Below, one piece after another: positions 50,833 to 59,218 of a stretch of DNA of 64,000 nucleotides. The notes beneath the pieces were generated by a model. It saw nothing but the letters and a program-made list of their open reading frames with translations. It had not been told where the DNA came from and made no database searches. Made by a program: the position numbers and the translations under genes. Position 1 is the first letter of the stretch; the number at the start of each line of letters is the position of its first letter. This stretch comes from Limnochordia bacterium (GTDB lineage Bacteria > Bacillota > Limnochordia > DUMW01). Location of the stretch: contig JALNWK010000006.1 of assembly GCA_023230925.1 (NCBI GenBank), positions 1-64,000 on the forward strand. The letters are read 5' to 3'.

Positions 50833-51492
50833 TTGGTGAAAATAGCGCCTTCAATCTTGGCGGCTGATTTCGCCCATTTGGCGGAGGATGTTGCCAAGAT
50901 TAGCAATGCAGATATGCTCCATGTGGATATTATGGACGGTTCCTTTGTTCCTAATTTGACGATTGGCCCACCGGTGGTATCTGCCTTACGAAAGACTACG
51001 GACTTGGCCTTTGACTGTCATCTGATGGTCAGTAACTGTGATGTATTGTTAGAGCCCCTCGCTGCAGCGGGAGCTGACTATGTTACTGTCCATGCCGAGG
51101 CCTGTGTCCATTTGCACCGTACGTTGATGTATATTAAGAAACTAGGGATGGGTTGTGGTGTTGCTCTTAACCCCTCAACACCGTTAACGAGTATCGAGTG
51201 GGTGTTGGATTTACTTGATCTGGTCCTGATTATGACTGTCAACCCCGGTTTTGGCGGACAGAGCTTTATAACCCGTTCAGTGGAGAAGATTGCACGGCTC
51301 CAGGAGGAAATAAAGGTTCGAGGTCTGAAAACCCTGATTGCGGTGGATGGGGGAATCAACTTAGAGACGGCACCGGTAGTACATAGGGCCGGAGCAGACG
51401 TTCTGATCGCTGGTTCTTACGTTTTTTCTAGCCCTGATCCAGCGCTGGCGGTAGAACAATTACGGGCGGTGACGGATAAAGTGGGTAAATAG
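50833..51492 (+). CDS. rpe: Ribulose-phosphate 3-epimerase
   Basis: TIM-barrel enzyme of the pentose phosphate pathway. The 219-residue protein has KIAPSILAADFAHLAEDV, LHVDIMDGSFVPNLTIGPPV (metal ligands), FDCHLMVSN, LIMTVNPGFGGQSFI and IAVDGGIN. The start is TTG 50833 (GAGG eight bases upstream) or GTG 50836; a longer frame begins inside rsgA. In Bacillus thiN follows; here the Tad island lies between. Confidence 0.94.
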   Translation: MVKIAPSILAADFAHLAEDVAKISNADMLHVDIMDGSFVPNLTIGPPVVSALRKTTDLAFDCHLMVSNCDVLLEPLAAAGADYVTVHAEACVHLHRTLMYIKKLGMGCGVALNPSTPLTSIEWVLDLLDLVLIMTVNPGFGGQSFITRSVEKIARLQEEIKVRGLKTLIAVDGGINLETAPVVHRAGADVLIAGSYVFSSPDPALAVEQLRAVTDKVGK

Positions 51493-51542
51493 ATACTGGA
51501 TTTACCCAGTAGACAATACGAATCCAGGAGCATTTACTTCTT

Positions 51543-51566
51543 AACGTCCCGAAAGGGGCGTTTTCT
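51543..51566 (+). terminator. Terminator after rpe
   Basis: AACGTCCC and GGGGCGTT (51543-51550, 51555-51562) close a GAAA tetraloop, followed by TTTC. It ends the housekeeping transcript before the Tad promoter. Confidence 0.85.
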
Positions 51567-51609
51567 TCATGCAATCTGGTACAGCAGAGCTAAACCCCAG
51601 ATTAAGTAT

Positions 51610-51638
51610 TTGCATACAGGGTGTAGAGGGGGTATAAT
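51610..51638 (+). promoter_or_regulatory. SigA promoter of the Tad/Flp pilus island
   Basis: TTGCAT (51610-51615) and TATAAT (51633-51638) are exactly 17 bases apart, about 65 bases before the first pilin-like gene and directly after the rpe terminator. Confidence 0.8.
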
Positions 51639-51702
51639 AGGGTCGGACGTTGGACAGACTCACCTAATATACGGGCAGCCGTCCCAAGGGAGGGGAGGTG
51701 AT

Positions 51703-51855
51703 ATGGGGTCTTTTGGTGACAAGGGTCAGGCGGCAGCCGAATTTGCACTGCTGGCTGCCGCGTTGGCTACGGCATTGCTGCTAGTTAATCAACAGTTTAC
51801 CCAAGCTCTCAATTTGTACTTTCAGAAGTTGTTTTATTTGCTTCAGCTTTCTTAG
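51703..51855 (+). CDS. Small pilin-like protein of the Tad island
   Basis: A 50-residue protein starting at ATG 51703 with AGGGGAGGTGAT upstream. It has a short basic leader (MGSFGDKG) ending in glycine, then QAAAEFALLAAALATALLLV, with glutamate at +5 of the probable mature end as required for type IVb pilins and TadE pseudopilins. It is the first gene after the promoter. It may be a minor pilin or a second Flp pilin; it is more divergent than the gene that follows. Confidence 0.65.
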   Translation: MGSFGDKGQAAAEFALLAAALATALLLVNQQFTQALNLYFQKLFYLLQLS

Positions 51856-51936
51856 CCTTGCGTATTTGAGCTGCGGGGTGAAAGGGGTGATGAATCGGTA
51901 GATAACCCAGCAGTATCAAGGAGGAGGTGTTCATGC

Positions 51937-52110
51937 TTGCAGAAAAACGTAAGGCGGTTGTTCCAAGACGAAACAGGGCAAAGCATGGCCGAATATGGTC
52001 TGCTTACCGCTCTGATTGCCGTTGTCACCATTGCAGCGGTAAAGGCAATTGGTACAAGCATTAGTACCAAGTTCAATACACTAGCACAAGAAATTTCAGG
52101 TACACCATAA
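51937..52110 (+). CDS. flp: Flp pilin (type IVb), TTG start
   Basis: A 57-residue protein read from TTG 51937, nine bases after AGGAGGAGGTG. The leader MQKNVRRLFQDETG is followed by QSMAEYGLLTALIAVVTIAA, the classic Flp pattern with cleavage after glycine, glutamate at +4/+5 with tyrosine, and one hydrophobic helix, ending in IGTSISTKFNTLAQEIS. This is the major pilin. An overlapping ATG frame at 51933 gives a nonsense basic peptide. A strong hairpin terminator lies 74 bases after the stop, so pilin mRNA should exceed the machinery mRNA. Confidence 0.9.
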   Translation: MQKNVRRLFQDETGQSMAEYGLLTALIAVVTIAAVKAIGTSISTKFNTLAQEISGTP

Positions 52111-52183
52111 TATCTAACTCCCAGTTGGAGTGGGAGGCTTTCCGGCATAAACATGGATTGATTGCGTAGATTTGCAGGGAGAA

Positions 52184-52213
52184 GGCCAGGGGAATCCCTG
52201 GCCCATCCTTTTT
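52184..52213 (+). terminator. Terminator/attenuator between pilin and pilus machinery genes
   Basis: GGCCAGGG and CCCTGGCC (52184-52191, 52196-52203) with a GAAT loop are followed by CATCCTTTTT. A weaker hairpin, CTCCCA and TGGGAG, precedes it at about 52118-52136. Partial read-through would set a high ratio of pilin to assembly proteins. Confidence 0.75.
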
Positions 52214-52224
52214 GGAGGGGTTTT

Positions 52225-52707
52225 ATGGTCCCGAAGATCATTAACACTAGCTTGATATTGGGGCTGCTCTATAGCAGTTATACGGACTATCGGACGAACC
52301 GAATTTATAATATCGTTACCATACCCTTAATTGGGTTCGGTTTTGCAGCAAACAGCATTTACTATGGGTTCACTGGTTTGGTTTCTTCTTTGCTAGGATG
52401 TTTACTGTCTTCAGCACCCCTCTTCATTGCTTTTCTGCTAGGTGGTCTCGGTGGCGGTGATGTGAAACTAATGGCGGCCGTTGGTGCGTTAAAGGGCATA
52501 GACTTCGGTATTCTGGCCTTGTTTTTCACCGTGACCGTAGGGGCATTGTGGGCGTTAGTTCTTTTAGCCAAACATGGGGAATTGGGTTCCTTGATCCAGC
52601 GGCTTGTAACAGGAAGGTTAACAGACTGCTCGTCCAAGCTCACCCTTCCCTATGGAATAGCTATTACCTGTGGCTCTTTGCTGGCCCTGGGAGTATCTTG
52701 GCTATGA
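52225..52707 (+). CDS. tadV: Prepilin peptidase (TadV/CpaA)
   Basis: Membrane aspartyl protease of 160 residues that cleaves pilin leaders. The two catalytic aspartates are in SSYTDYRTNRIYN and GGLGGGDVKLMAAVGA, and about five hydrophobic segments are seen. It is the short, methylase-free form typical of Tad systems. The start is ATG 52225 behind GGAGGGG, just after the terminator hairpin. Confidence 0.93.
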   Translation: MVPKIINTSLILGLLYSSYTDYRTNRIYNIVTIPLIGFGFAANSIYYGFTGLVSSLLGCLLSSAPLFIAFLLGGLGGGDVKLMAAVGALKGIDFGILALFFTVTVGALWALVLLAKHGELGSLIQRLVTGRLTDCSSKLTLPYGIAITCGSLLALGVSWL

Positions 52708-52734
52708 AAGAGGCCAGACAAAGGAGGGGAAAAC

Positions 52735-53118
52735 ATGATAGACCTTAGTTGTGACCGGGGTCAAGTTCTACTGGAGGCGGCGATTGTGTTACCCTTGCTA
52801 TTGCTAGTCACGACAGGGATTATTTACCTGGCCATTGTGTTTAACGACGGGTTAGTTCATCGTTATATTACTTTTGATGCCGTTCGTGAGGCTGCTGTTG
52901 CGGGGGGTGTTGAGTTTTATGCACAGAACTTATACACAGCCCATAGTTTGCTTATGTTTCGGGGCGGTGCCCAACTGGACTTTGCGGTGGAGAACAACCA
53001 GGTAGCTGGCCAAGGGACTCTCTACCGATACTTGCAGTTTCCTGTTTTCCTACGCAAGGTTCCCGCTGCTTTGTTCCGTACCAAGTATCGGTTAACATGT
53101 AGTCCCAGAACTAACTAA
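52735..53118 (+). CDS. tadE: TadE-like pseudopilin
   Basis: A 127-residue protein with the TadE pattern: short leader, CDRGQVLLEAAIVLPLLLL (cleavage after glycine, glutamate near +5), then an external domain with HRYITFDAVREAAVAGG. Pseudopilins support pilus assembly. The ribosome site is AAAGGAGGGG. The 176 bases after it up to the next gene contain no feature I could identify beyond a good ribosome site. Confidence 0.8.
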   Translation: MIDLSCDRGQVLLEAAIVLPLLLLVTTGIIYLAIVFNDGLVHRYITFDAVREAAVAGGVEFYAQNLYTAHSLLMFRGGAQLDFAVENNQVAGQGTLYRYLQFPVFLRKVPAALFRTKYRLTCSPRTN

Positions 53119-53306
53119 GGGGTCATCTACTAACGGGCTATTTCCCATCCTGAGAGCAAGTACCCTGGGCACACAAAGCGAAGGTGCAGGTTCTTTGCCC
53201 GGTAGATTAACATCATGGATTCCTCTTTTGACGATGGGTATGACCTCTATTCCATCTAAAATATAGTCAGCATTTATGCTATCGCGCTAAGGAGGTGATG
53301 GGCCTA

Positions 53307-54050
53307 TTGTTTGATTCCGCCGGAAGGTGGAATCGTGGCCCAGTTTGTATGAGTAAATTACATCGAAGGGAGAAGCAGGCACTAACCCAAAACCGAAAGT
53401 CATCTGTGTTCCCCCAGTGTCAAAGCGGTCAAGCGGGCATTATGGTTGCTTTGATTCTAGCTGTGGCTGTGCTGTGTGCTGCAGCTGTTTCCCACACCGG
53501 GGAGCTGACCTTGGCCAAAATGCAAGCACAGATTGCAGCGGATGCAGGCGCACAAACCGCGGCGGCAGTTCTAGCCGATGGATTGAATACCGTGGCAATT
53601 ACCAATGTCATTTTGGTGGGAGGAACCCTTTTGGTGCCGATCACCGAGGGATTAAGCGGTGCATTAGCACGGGGTGCCCATGTGGCCCAGCAAGTTGCGG
53701 TCAACACAACACCCGCGCTTAGTATTACCCTTGGAGAAACTGCTGCCTTTAATAGCGGAGCCGATTTTGCCGTCCCAACGGTGCTACCGGAGATGCATCT
53801 ACAACGGGCGGCATTGGGATACGAGGATCTGCTATCATACCAGGATAAAAACGTTCGACATGTCGGCTTTGCAGCCATGAAGGAACCGAAAAGTATTGCC
53901 AGTGGTTTTGCGGGTAACTTGGTGGATAAATGGAAGAAGGCATCAATGATTTCCTACGCCAAAGGCGTAGTGATTTGGGATGGCTTCGGTTTGGAGATGA
54001 TCCGGTCCTTTATACCCGCTTACGAAGCAGGCTTGACGACTAATCTTTAG
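53307..54050 (+). CDS. TadG-like pilus assembly protein
   Basis: About 247 residues. After a basic N-terminal part there is the Tad pseudopilin-type segment SGQAGIMVALILAVAVLCAA with no glutamate, then TGELTLAKMQAQIAADAGAQ and TAAAVLADG, the alanine-rich helix typical of TadG/RcpC-like proteins, and an external domain of unknown fold. The start is uncertain: AAGGAGG at 53289-53295 is eleven bases from TTG 53307, while GTG 53295 and ATG 53298 lie too close; ATG 53349 is also possible. Confidence 0.65.
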   Translation: MFDSAGRWNRGPVCMSKLHRREKQALTQNRKSSVFPQCQSGQAGIMVALILAVAVLCAAAVSHTGELTLAKMQAQIAADAGAQTAAAVLADGLNTVAITNVILVGGTLLVPITEGLSGALARGAHVAQQVAVNTTPALSITLGETAAFNSGADFAVPTVLPEMHLQRAALGYEDLLSYQDKNVRHVGFAAMKEPKSIASGFAGNLVDKWKKASMISYAKGVVIWDGFGLEMIRSFIPAYEAGLTTNL

Positions 54051-54066
54051 AAAGTGAGGACTCTGG

Positions 54067-54453
54067 ATGGATAGTGAAAGGGGACAAGCTTTGCTAGAAA
54101 TGGCTGTGCTCCTACCCCTGCTGTTGGGTCTTTTCTTTGCCATCGCCCAAGTTGGGCTATTGTACAACACTAAGCAACTAATGTATATGGCGGCCCACCA
54201 TGGCGCGTTGGTAGCAGCCTCAGGTGGTGATGGAGTATTTGAGGCCAGGGACTTGCTGCTAGAAAACGGCATTCATGAAAACCGGATTAGTCGGGTTGAA
54301 GAGCAACGGAATGGGAACCTAGTTACCTTGACTATCCAGTGTTCAGTTCCTCCGCTATTTGGACTTGAACCCTTCGGACAAAGAGAACACATCCTTACCG
54401 CACAGGTAACCATGGGCCAACAACTCATCCCCCGTATTCCGGGGGATGGTTGA
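54067..54453 (+). CDS. TadE-like pseudopilin, second copy
   Basis: A 128-residue protein with MDSERGQALLEMAVLLPLLL, the same leader and cleavage pattern as the first TadE-like gene, followed by LFFAIAQVGLLYNTKQLMYM and an external region. Two TadE-like genes plus a TadG-like one are usual for Tad loci (TadE, TadF, TadG); this one may fill the TadF role. The ribosome site GTGAGGA lies eight bases before the ATG. Confidence 0.75.
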   Translation: MDSERGQALLEMAVLLPLLLGLFFAIAQVGLLYNTKQLMYMAAHHGALVAASGGDGVFEARDLLLENGIHENRISRVEEQRNGNLVTLTIQCSVPPLFGLEPFGQREHILTAQVTMGQQLIPRIPGDG

Positions 54454-54508
54454 TGGGACAATCCAGGAAGTCTTCTACCTGTAAATTATGTTTTAGGAGA
54501 GTGAGAAC

Positions 54509-55123
54509 TTGCAGTATTTACGGGTCTTCGCAGTGGTCGGTATGGTCTTGGGCCTCCCATCGACTGTCTGTGCCCAATCATACATATATGCCGATGCCGA
54601 GACTACAATCTCCTGGCTGACCAAAACCATTGAGTCGCCCCAGGAGCTCAGTGATATCCTACATTGGCTTTTTCATCGGTTTAGCTCGGATGATGTGTTG
54701 CTATCTCTGTGCCCCGTTAATGCTTCCTTGGAACTTCAGATATTGGCAAAGACCTCAGCATCATCGGTCTCATTGGAAGTCCCCCTGCCGGCGGATAGTA
54801 GGTTGCTTGCCATTTTACGTTCTGTGGGGCAGGGATACCTAGTTGAGACCATGGCCTTCTATACCCCTTGGTCACCTAGCAAAGTGGCTGAGTTTTACCA
54901 GATGGGACTGGTCGAATCCGGATGGAGTCCGGTGTACAACCTGCGTCACACTGATGGAATGATCCCTAGGAGAGTCTTATCCTTTGTGAAGGGATCAGAG
55001 GGGAGGTACATCATGATTGATGAGGGTATTGATCCTTTAACTTTCGTACAGCTAGTTTGCTACCGAGTAGTGACCAGTCAGTATGATGCGGTATTCAAAG
55101 GAGGGATGAGTCATGCACAATAA
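54509..55123 (+). CDS. Secreted protein of unknown function in the Tad island
   Basis: A 204-residue protein with a signal peptide (YLRVFAVVGMVLGLPSTVCA, probable cleavage before QSYIY), then a soluble domain with SPQELSDILHWLFHRFSSDD, VETMAFYTPWSPSKVAEFYQ and RYIMIDEGIDPLTFVQLVCY. I do not recognise it. The text around AEFYQMGLVESGW recalls small domains of periplasmic or envelope proteins, but this is a guess. It starts at TTG 54509 with AGGAGAG upstream and overlaps cpaB by 11 bases, so it belongs to the pilus operon. Confidence 0.6.
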   Translation: MQYLRVFAVVGMVLGLPSTVCAQSYIYADAETTISWLTKTIESPQELSDILHWLFHRFSSDDVLLSLCPVNASLELQILAKTSASSVSLEVPLPADSRLLAILRSVGQGYLVETMAFYTPWSPSKVAEFYQMGLVESGWSPVYNLRHTDGMIPRRVLSFVKGSEGRYIMIDEGIDPLTFVQLVCYRVVTSQYDAVFKGGMSHAQ

Positions 55124-55970
55124 GCGTCGTTTCCTGATTGCCTTGGCACTGGCGATCTTGGCGGCATTGTTTGCCGTTCGACACTTGCAGGCAGTTGAAA
55201 CGCGGAAAATACTAGGCAACCAATCCGGTCGAGCGATCGTGACCGTAAAACCAGTATCCAAGGGGACTAAGATCACGCCGGATGTGATAGCCTATCTACC
55301 CATAGCCGAGGAGTTGATTCCTGCAAACGCGTTCATTGATGTAGAGACAATCCTGGGACGAACAACAGCAAGGGATCTACCCAAAGGAAGCCTGTTGCTA
55401 GAAGAACACTTGATTACGGGGCGAACCCTAGCACAACGCTTAGCTGGTTCCTTGTATGGTTTTACTCTATCTGTGGATGAGCGAAATGCCATCGCTGGTT
55501 TGCTACGTCCAGGAGACTATGTGGATGTAATCAGTGTCCTTGCTGGGCGCGCCCTTACTGGAGCAGCAAGTGTCACCGTATTACGCCAGGTTCCGGTCAT
55601 GGCTGTTAACGGTGTCCTAGGAGGGGATAGTCTGACATCGGGAACCGGACGAACAACGGTCACCCTTGGCCTTTCTTTGCACGAGGCCCAGACGTTGGCC
55701 TTATTCGAAGAGTATAGCACATTGAGGTTGATCCTGTGTTCCGAACTAGGGGATGGCGGCACAGGTTCAGTAGAACCAACTGAATTGGAGCAGGTTCTAT
55801 CCCAACAGGGTATCAACCTCAGGGATGAATTTTCTACCGACACAACGGACTGGAACAGTCTATTACAGGGAATTAGTTGGCCTGGTACTTCCACCATAGT
55901 TGATGGTTCACTAGGTACCGGTGGAGAGGTCATCCGGGGAACTACTGTGGAAAGACGAGATCTTAACTAG
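55113..55970 (+). CDS. cpaB: Flp pilus assembly protein CpaB (RcpC)
   Basis: A 285-residue protein with an N-terminal membrane segment (FLIALALAILAALFAVRHL), a SAF-type domain (VTVKPVSKGTKITPDVIAYL, IPANAFIDVETILGRTTARD, LPKGSLLL) and a RcpC C-terminal part (GLLRPGDYVDVISVL, TVTLGLSLHEAQTLALFEEY). CpaB family proteins assist the secretin or the pilus channel. The ATG lies within the previous gene behind AAAGGAGGG. Confidence 0.92.
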   Translation: MHNKRRFLIALALAILAALFAVRHLQAVETRKILGNQSGRAIVTVKPVSKGTKITPDVIAYLPIAEELIPANAFIDVETILGRTTARDLPKGSLLLEEHLITGRTLAQRLAGSLYGFTLSVDERNAIAGLLRPGDYVDVISVLAGRALTGAASVTVLRQVPVMAVNGVLGGDSLTSGTGRTTVTLGLSLHEAQTLALFEEYSTLRLILCSELGDGGTGSVEPTELEQVLSQQGINLRDEFSTDTTDWNSLLQGISWPGTSTIVDGSLGTGGEVIRGTTVERRDLN

Positions 55971-55993
55971 AAATGACTGGAAGGAGTAGATAG

Positions 55994-57157
55994 ATGCGCA
56001 AACTAATACAGGCAATCATCGTTGGTTTACTGGTGGTGGGTTTGGTCAGTCTTTGCAGTGGTGAAGTCATTAGTGTCGCAGAGCATTGCTCCCTTGTGAT
56101 ACCAGGTAGTAGGTTAGAACGGGTAGCTGTGGGAAATCCCCGGGTGGCTGATGTGCAGCTGATCAGTTCCACCGAGTTTTTGGTTAATGGCAAGAGCCCC
56201 GGGAGAACTAACATCTTAGTGTGGGACGAGGATGAAGTAAGAGAGTATACCGTGTATGTGACCACAAATGATGAGCAACTCCCGGAGGAATGGTTTGAGG
56301 AAGTCGGTCAACAACTCCATCGATGGGGAATCGATCTAAGAAAAGTCGGCCCGGTGGCGATACTGGAGGGGGAGACGGCAACCGCAGCACAGCTAGCCGC
56401 TGCCGAGCATATTACAAGCCGACTTTTTGATGATGTGGCCAGTCTAGTAAGGTTGTCTACAGATGAGACTCCTGTATTTGACGACTACAGCCAGATCCAG
56501 TTAATCACTTATATTGTTGAGCTAAGCGAAGGGTCCCTGCGAACCCTGGGTATCGATTGGCAAAGGACCATTGCCTCTGATGAGTTTGGTTTGCTTAATC
56601 TAGCTAGTGTTGCTCAATTAAGTGCATTGATCAACAAGATCGAAATGATGGAGCAGACCGGCAAGGCTTCAATACTTGCCAATCCTGTTCTGCTGGTAAC
56701 CAGCGGGAAACCAGCGCGTTTTCTGGCCGGGGGGCAAGTGCCTATCCCCGTCGAAAGCGGCGAGAACCTACAGATTCAATGGAAGGAATACGGGGTTTCG
56801 GTCCAGGTTACAGCCAGGATAGAGGAGGATACGATTGTGATCAAGATTGAGCCGGAGGTGAGCTCCCTTGATTGGGCCAATGCGGTAAACACCAAGGGTG
56901 GTACCATACCTGCCTTGCGTACCCGGAGCTTGTATACCGAAGTGCGAATGCTTCCCCATGAAACCCTAGTGTTAGGCGGTCTTTTCATTCAGGAAGAAGC
57001 TAAAAGTCACGATAAGGTACCTTTGCTAGGAAGCTTGCCGTTGCTTGGTGGACTGTTTAGGACATCCTCCATTGAAAAAAGAAACACGGAACTAGTAATC
57101 CTGCTCTCAGCATTTCCAAAAACGAAAGGTCTAGGGAGAGTGAGCAGTCTTGACTAG
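55994..57157 (+). CDS. cpaC: Secretin-like pilus assembly protein (CpaC/RcpA family)
   Basis: The 387-residue protein has a signal peptide, a pilus assembly N-terminal domain (RLERVAVGNPRVADVQLIS, VNGKSPGRTNILVWDEDEV), and a type II/III secretin domain (ASILANPVLLVTSGKPARFL, GGQVPIPVESG, VQVTARIEEDTIVIKIEPEV, LVLGGLFIQEEAKSHDKVPL, LGSLPLLGGLFRTSS). Secretins form outer-membrane channels in diderm bacteria. Its presence suggests either a diderm envelope or, as known in some monoderm Bacillota, a retained homologue of other use. It overlaps the next gene by eight bases. Confidence 0.9.
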   Translation: MRKLIQAIIVGLLVVGLVSLCSGEVISVAEHCSLVIPGSRLERVAVGNPRVADVQLISSTEFLVNGKSPGRTNILVWDEDEVREYTVYVTTNDEQLPEEWFEEVGQQLHRWGIDLRKVGPVAILEGETATAAQLAAAEHITSRLFDDVASLVRLSTDETPVFDDYSQIQLITYIVELSEGSLRTLGIDWQRTIASDEFGLLNLASVAQLSALINKIEMMEQTGKASILANPVLLVTSGKPARFLAGGQVPIPVESGENLQIQWKEYGVSVQVTARIEEDTIVIKIEPEVSSLDWANAVNTKGGTIPALRTRSLYTEVRMLPHETLVLGGLFIQEEAKSHDKVPLLGSLPLLGGLFRTSSIEKRNTELVILLSAFPKTKGLGRVSSLD

Positions 57158-59162
57158 AGATAAACCACTGATTTTCGCTGTGACGGGGGCCAAAGGCGGG
57201 GTAGGTTGCACTCATCTTGCCACCCAGTTGGCACAATCCTTTGCTTTGGCTGGCAAGAGCACTGTGATCTGTGATCTAAACTGGCGGACGGGAGGGGATG
57301 TTCATCTATTTCTTGGTACCCCGATAGAAACCTCTGTCTACGACTGGCTGCAGACCAAACAGACCGGGAGACGCTCTAGCATCAGTGCCTACTTACAGCT
57401 TCATGAAAGTGGGTTGCAGGTTCTGGCAACACCATCCTTCGGCATGAAAATCGGGTACGGACAGGATGTATGTGAGCTTGCTTCCGCTTTGACTCCCTTA
57501 GCTGAAGTGGTCGTATTTGATTGTGGTACGGCGCTAGATGAAGTCACGATGTCTGCGATGGATGCTGCGGATGTCGTCTTGTTAGCAACTACCGGTGATG
57601 TTGTTGCTTTGGAGAATCTGCTAAACCGGATTGAACGCTTACGGGAGTTGCAGTACGTGCAGGATCGGTTTCGTCTGGTTTTGAATGAACGATCCCGCCT
57701 CGAGATTTCTTTCTCTGAGATGAAGGCGCTTCTGGGTGGTGAGTTCTATGGGATTATACCTGAGGGACTTTCGGAAGCCTTCATGGCAATCAGGGAAATC
57801 GCGGAGCGTCTATGGAGTGAACACGTCGATGGGGTCCTTTTTCCCCAGATAGAAAAGAAGGAGTCCTTCTTTTCTAGATTGGTTCCGAAATTGAGGATAC
57901 GGTCGCCCAAAAAGCAGGAAGAGCCACCGATTGAGGAATCCGTAGATGCGATTGGTCTCAGGAAGATCAAAATCGAGGTACATCAACAACTCATGGACCG
58001 AATCGATATCAGGAAGATTGACCTTGCTCCCGATACAGGAGAAAACTTGCGTAAACAGGTGGAGCAGCACGTTACAGATATCTTATCCGGATACCGCCAG
58101 CTAAAAAACAACCGGCCCCTCCGGTTAACCTTGGTCAAAGAGATCGTCAATGAGGTATTGGGGCTAGGTCATCTTGAAGAGTTCTTACAGGATCCTGAGG
58201 TAACAGAGATTATGGTCAATGGAGCTGAACAGGTTTACGTGGAAAGAAGGGGAAGGATCGAGTTGACTGATCGTACCTTCATTAATGATGCCCAAGTCCT
58301 ACAGATCCTAGAGCGGATCCTCGCACCTTTAGGTCGCCGGATTGATGAAAGCTCCCCCATGGTAGATGCCCGGCTGCCCGATGGTTCTCGGGTCAATGCG
58401 GTTATTCCGCCCTTAGCTGTCGATTGTCCAACATTGACGATCCGTAAGTTTGAGGTAGTACCTTTTACGATGAAGGACCTAGTGCTGAAAGGAACCATTG
58501 ATAGACAAACAGCTGACATCGTCAGTGAGGCCGTCAGAGCCAAGAGGAACATTATCATCTCAGGGGGCACAGGTTCAGGGAAGACTACGTTGCTCAATGT
58601 GCTTTCGGACTTCATTGGTAGGGATGAGCGGATTATTACCATCGAGGATGCTGCGGAGTTGCGACTAAAACAGGCCCATGTGATTCGTCTAGAGGCTAGA
58701 CCCGCTAACATTGAAGGAAAAGGCGAGGTCGCCATTAGGGATTTGGTACGTAATGCGCTGCGCATGCGACCTGATCGGATTATTGTTGGAGAGGTCCGGG
58801 GTGGTGAAGCTTTGGATATGCTCCAAGCTATGAATACAGGACACAAGGGCTCATTAAGCACCATCCATGCAAACTCGCCAAGGGATGCCATTTCCAGGCT
58901 AGAGACCATGGTCCTTATGGCCGATGTGGACCTTCCCCTTGGGGCCATTCGCAATCAGATCGCCTCAGCGATTGACCTAATCATCCATATGAGCCGCCAA
59001 AGTGATGGTTCCCGGCGGGTAATTAGTATGGCACAGATTAAGGGAATAAGGGAGGGAGAGATCGTCCTAGGTGATCTACTCAGAACCCCGGCAAAGGCTT
59101 CTGAGGAGTACGAAGGCCCTCATTCTCAAGCTGTCTCTGCGGTGGGAGATATCGGAGGCTAG
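57150..59162 (+). CDS. Fused CpaE (MinD-like) and CpaF (TadA) pilus ATPases
   Basis: A 670-residue protein joining two normally separate proteins. Residues 1 to about 235 are a CpaE/TadZ-type MinD-family ATPase with the deviant Walker A GAKGGVGCTHLA (the usual lysine is a cysteine, as is common in CpaE), and VVVFDCGTALDEVTMSAMDA. After a charged linker, residues about 280-650 are CpaF: VTEIMVNGAEQVYVERRGRI, Walker A SGGTGSGKTT (about 470), ITIEDAAELRL, Walker B RIIVGEVRGGEAL (about 542) and LSTIHANSPRDAI. CpaF powers pilus extension and CpaE localises it. The start is TTG 57150 inside cpaC. Confidence 0.93.
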   Translation: MTRDKPLIFAVTGAKGGVGCTHLATQLAQSFALAGKSTVICDLNWRTGGDVHLFLGTPIETSVYDWLQTKQTGRRSSISAYLQLHESGLQVLATPSFGMKIGYGQDVCELASALTPLAEVVVFDCGTALDEVTMSAMDAADVVLLATTGDVVALENLLNRIERLRELQYVQDRFRLVLNERSRLEISFSEMKALLGGEFYGIIPEGLSEAFMAIREIAERLWSEHVDGVLFPQIEKKESFFSRLVPKLRIRSPKKQEEPPIEESVDAIGLRKIKIEVHQQLMDRIDIRKIDLAPDTGENLRKQVEQHVTDILSGYRQLKNNRPLRLTLVKEIVNEVLGLGHLEEFLQDPEVTEIMVNGAEQVYVERRGRIELTDRTFINDAQVLQILERILAPLGRRIDESSPMVDARLPDGSRVNAVIPPLAVDCPTLTIRKFEVVPFTMKDLVLKGTIDRQTADIVSEAVRAKRNIIISGGTGSGKTTLLNVLSDFIGRDERIITIEDAAELRLKQAHVIRLEARPANIEGKGEVAIRDLVRNALRMRPDRIIVGEVRGGEALDMLQAMNTGHKGSLSTIHANSPRDAISRLETMVLMADVDLPLGAIRNQIASAIDLIIHMSRQSDGSRRVISMAQIKGIREGEIVLGDLLRTPAKASEEYEGPHSQAVSAVGDIGG

Positions 59163-59218
59163 TCTGAGATTAGTCAAATTCAATGTTTCTTCCTAAACGA
59201 GAAAAGGAGGTGGTGATC

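Noticed and set aside
53119..53294. Leader between the TadE- and TadG-like genes considered as a c-di-GMP or other riboswitch
   Set aside because: Some pairing (GGGCA with TGCCC-like text) is visible, but none of the conserved bases of c-di-GMP-I or other known aptamers line up.
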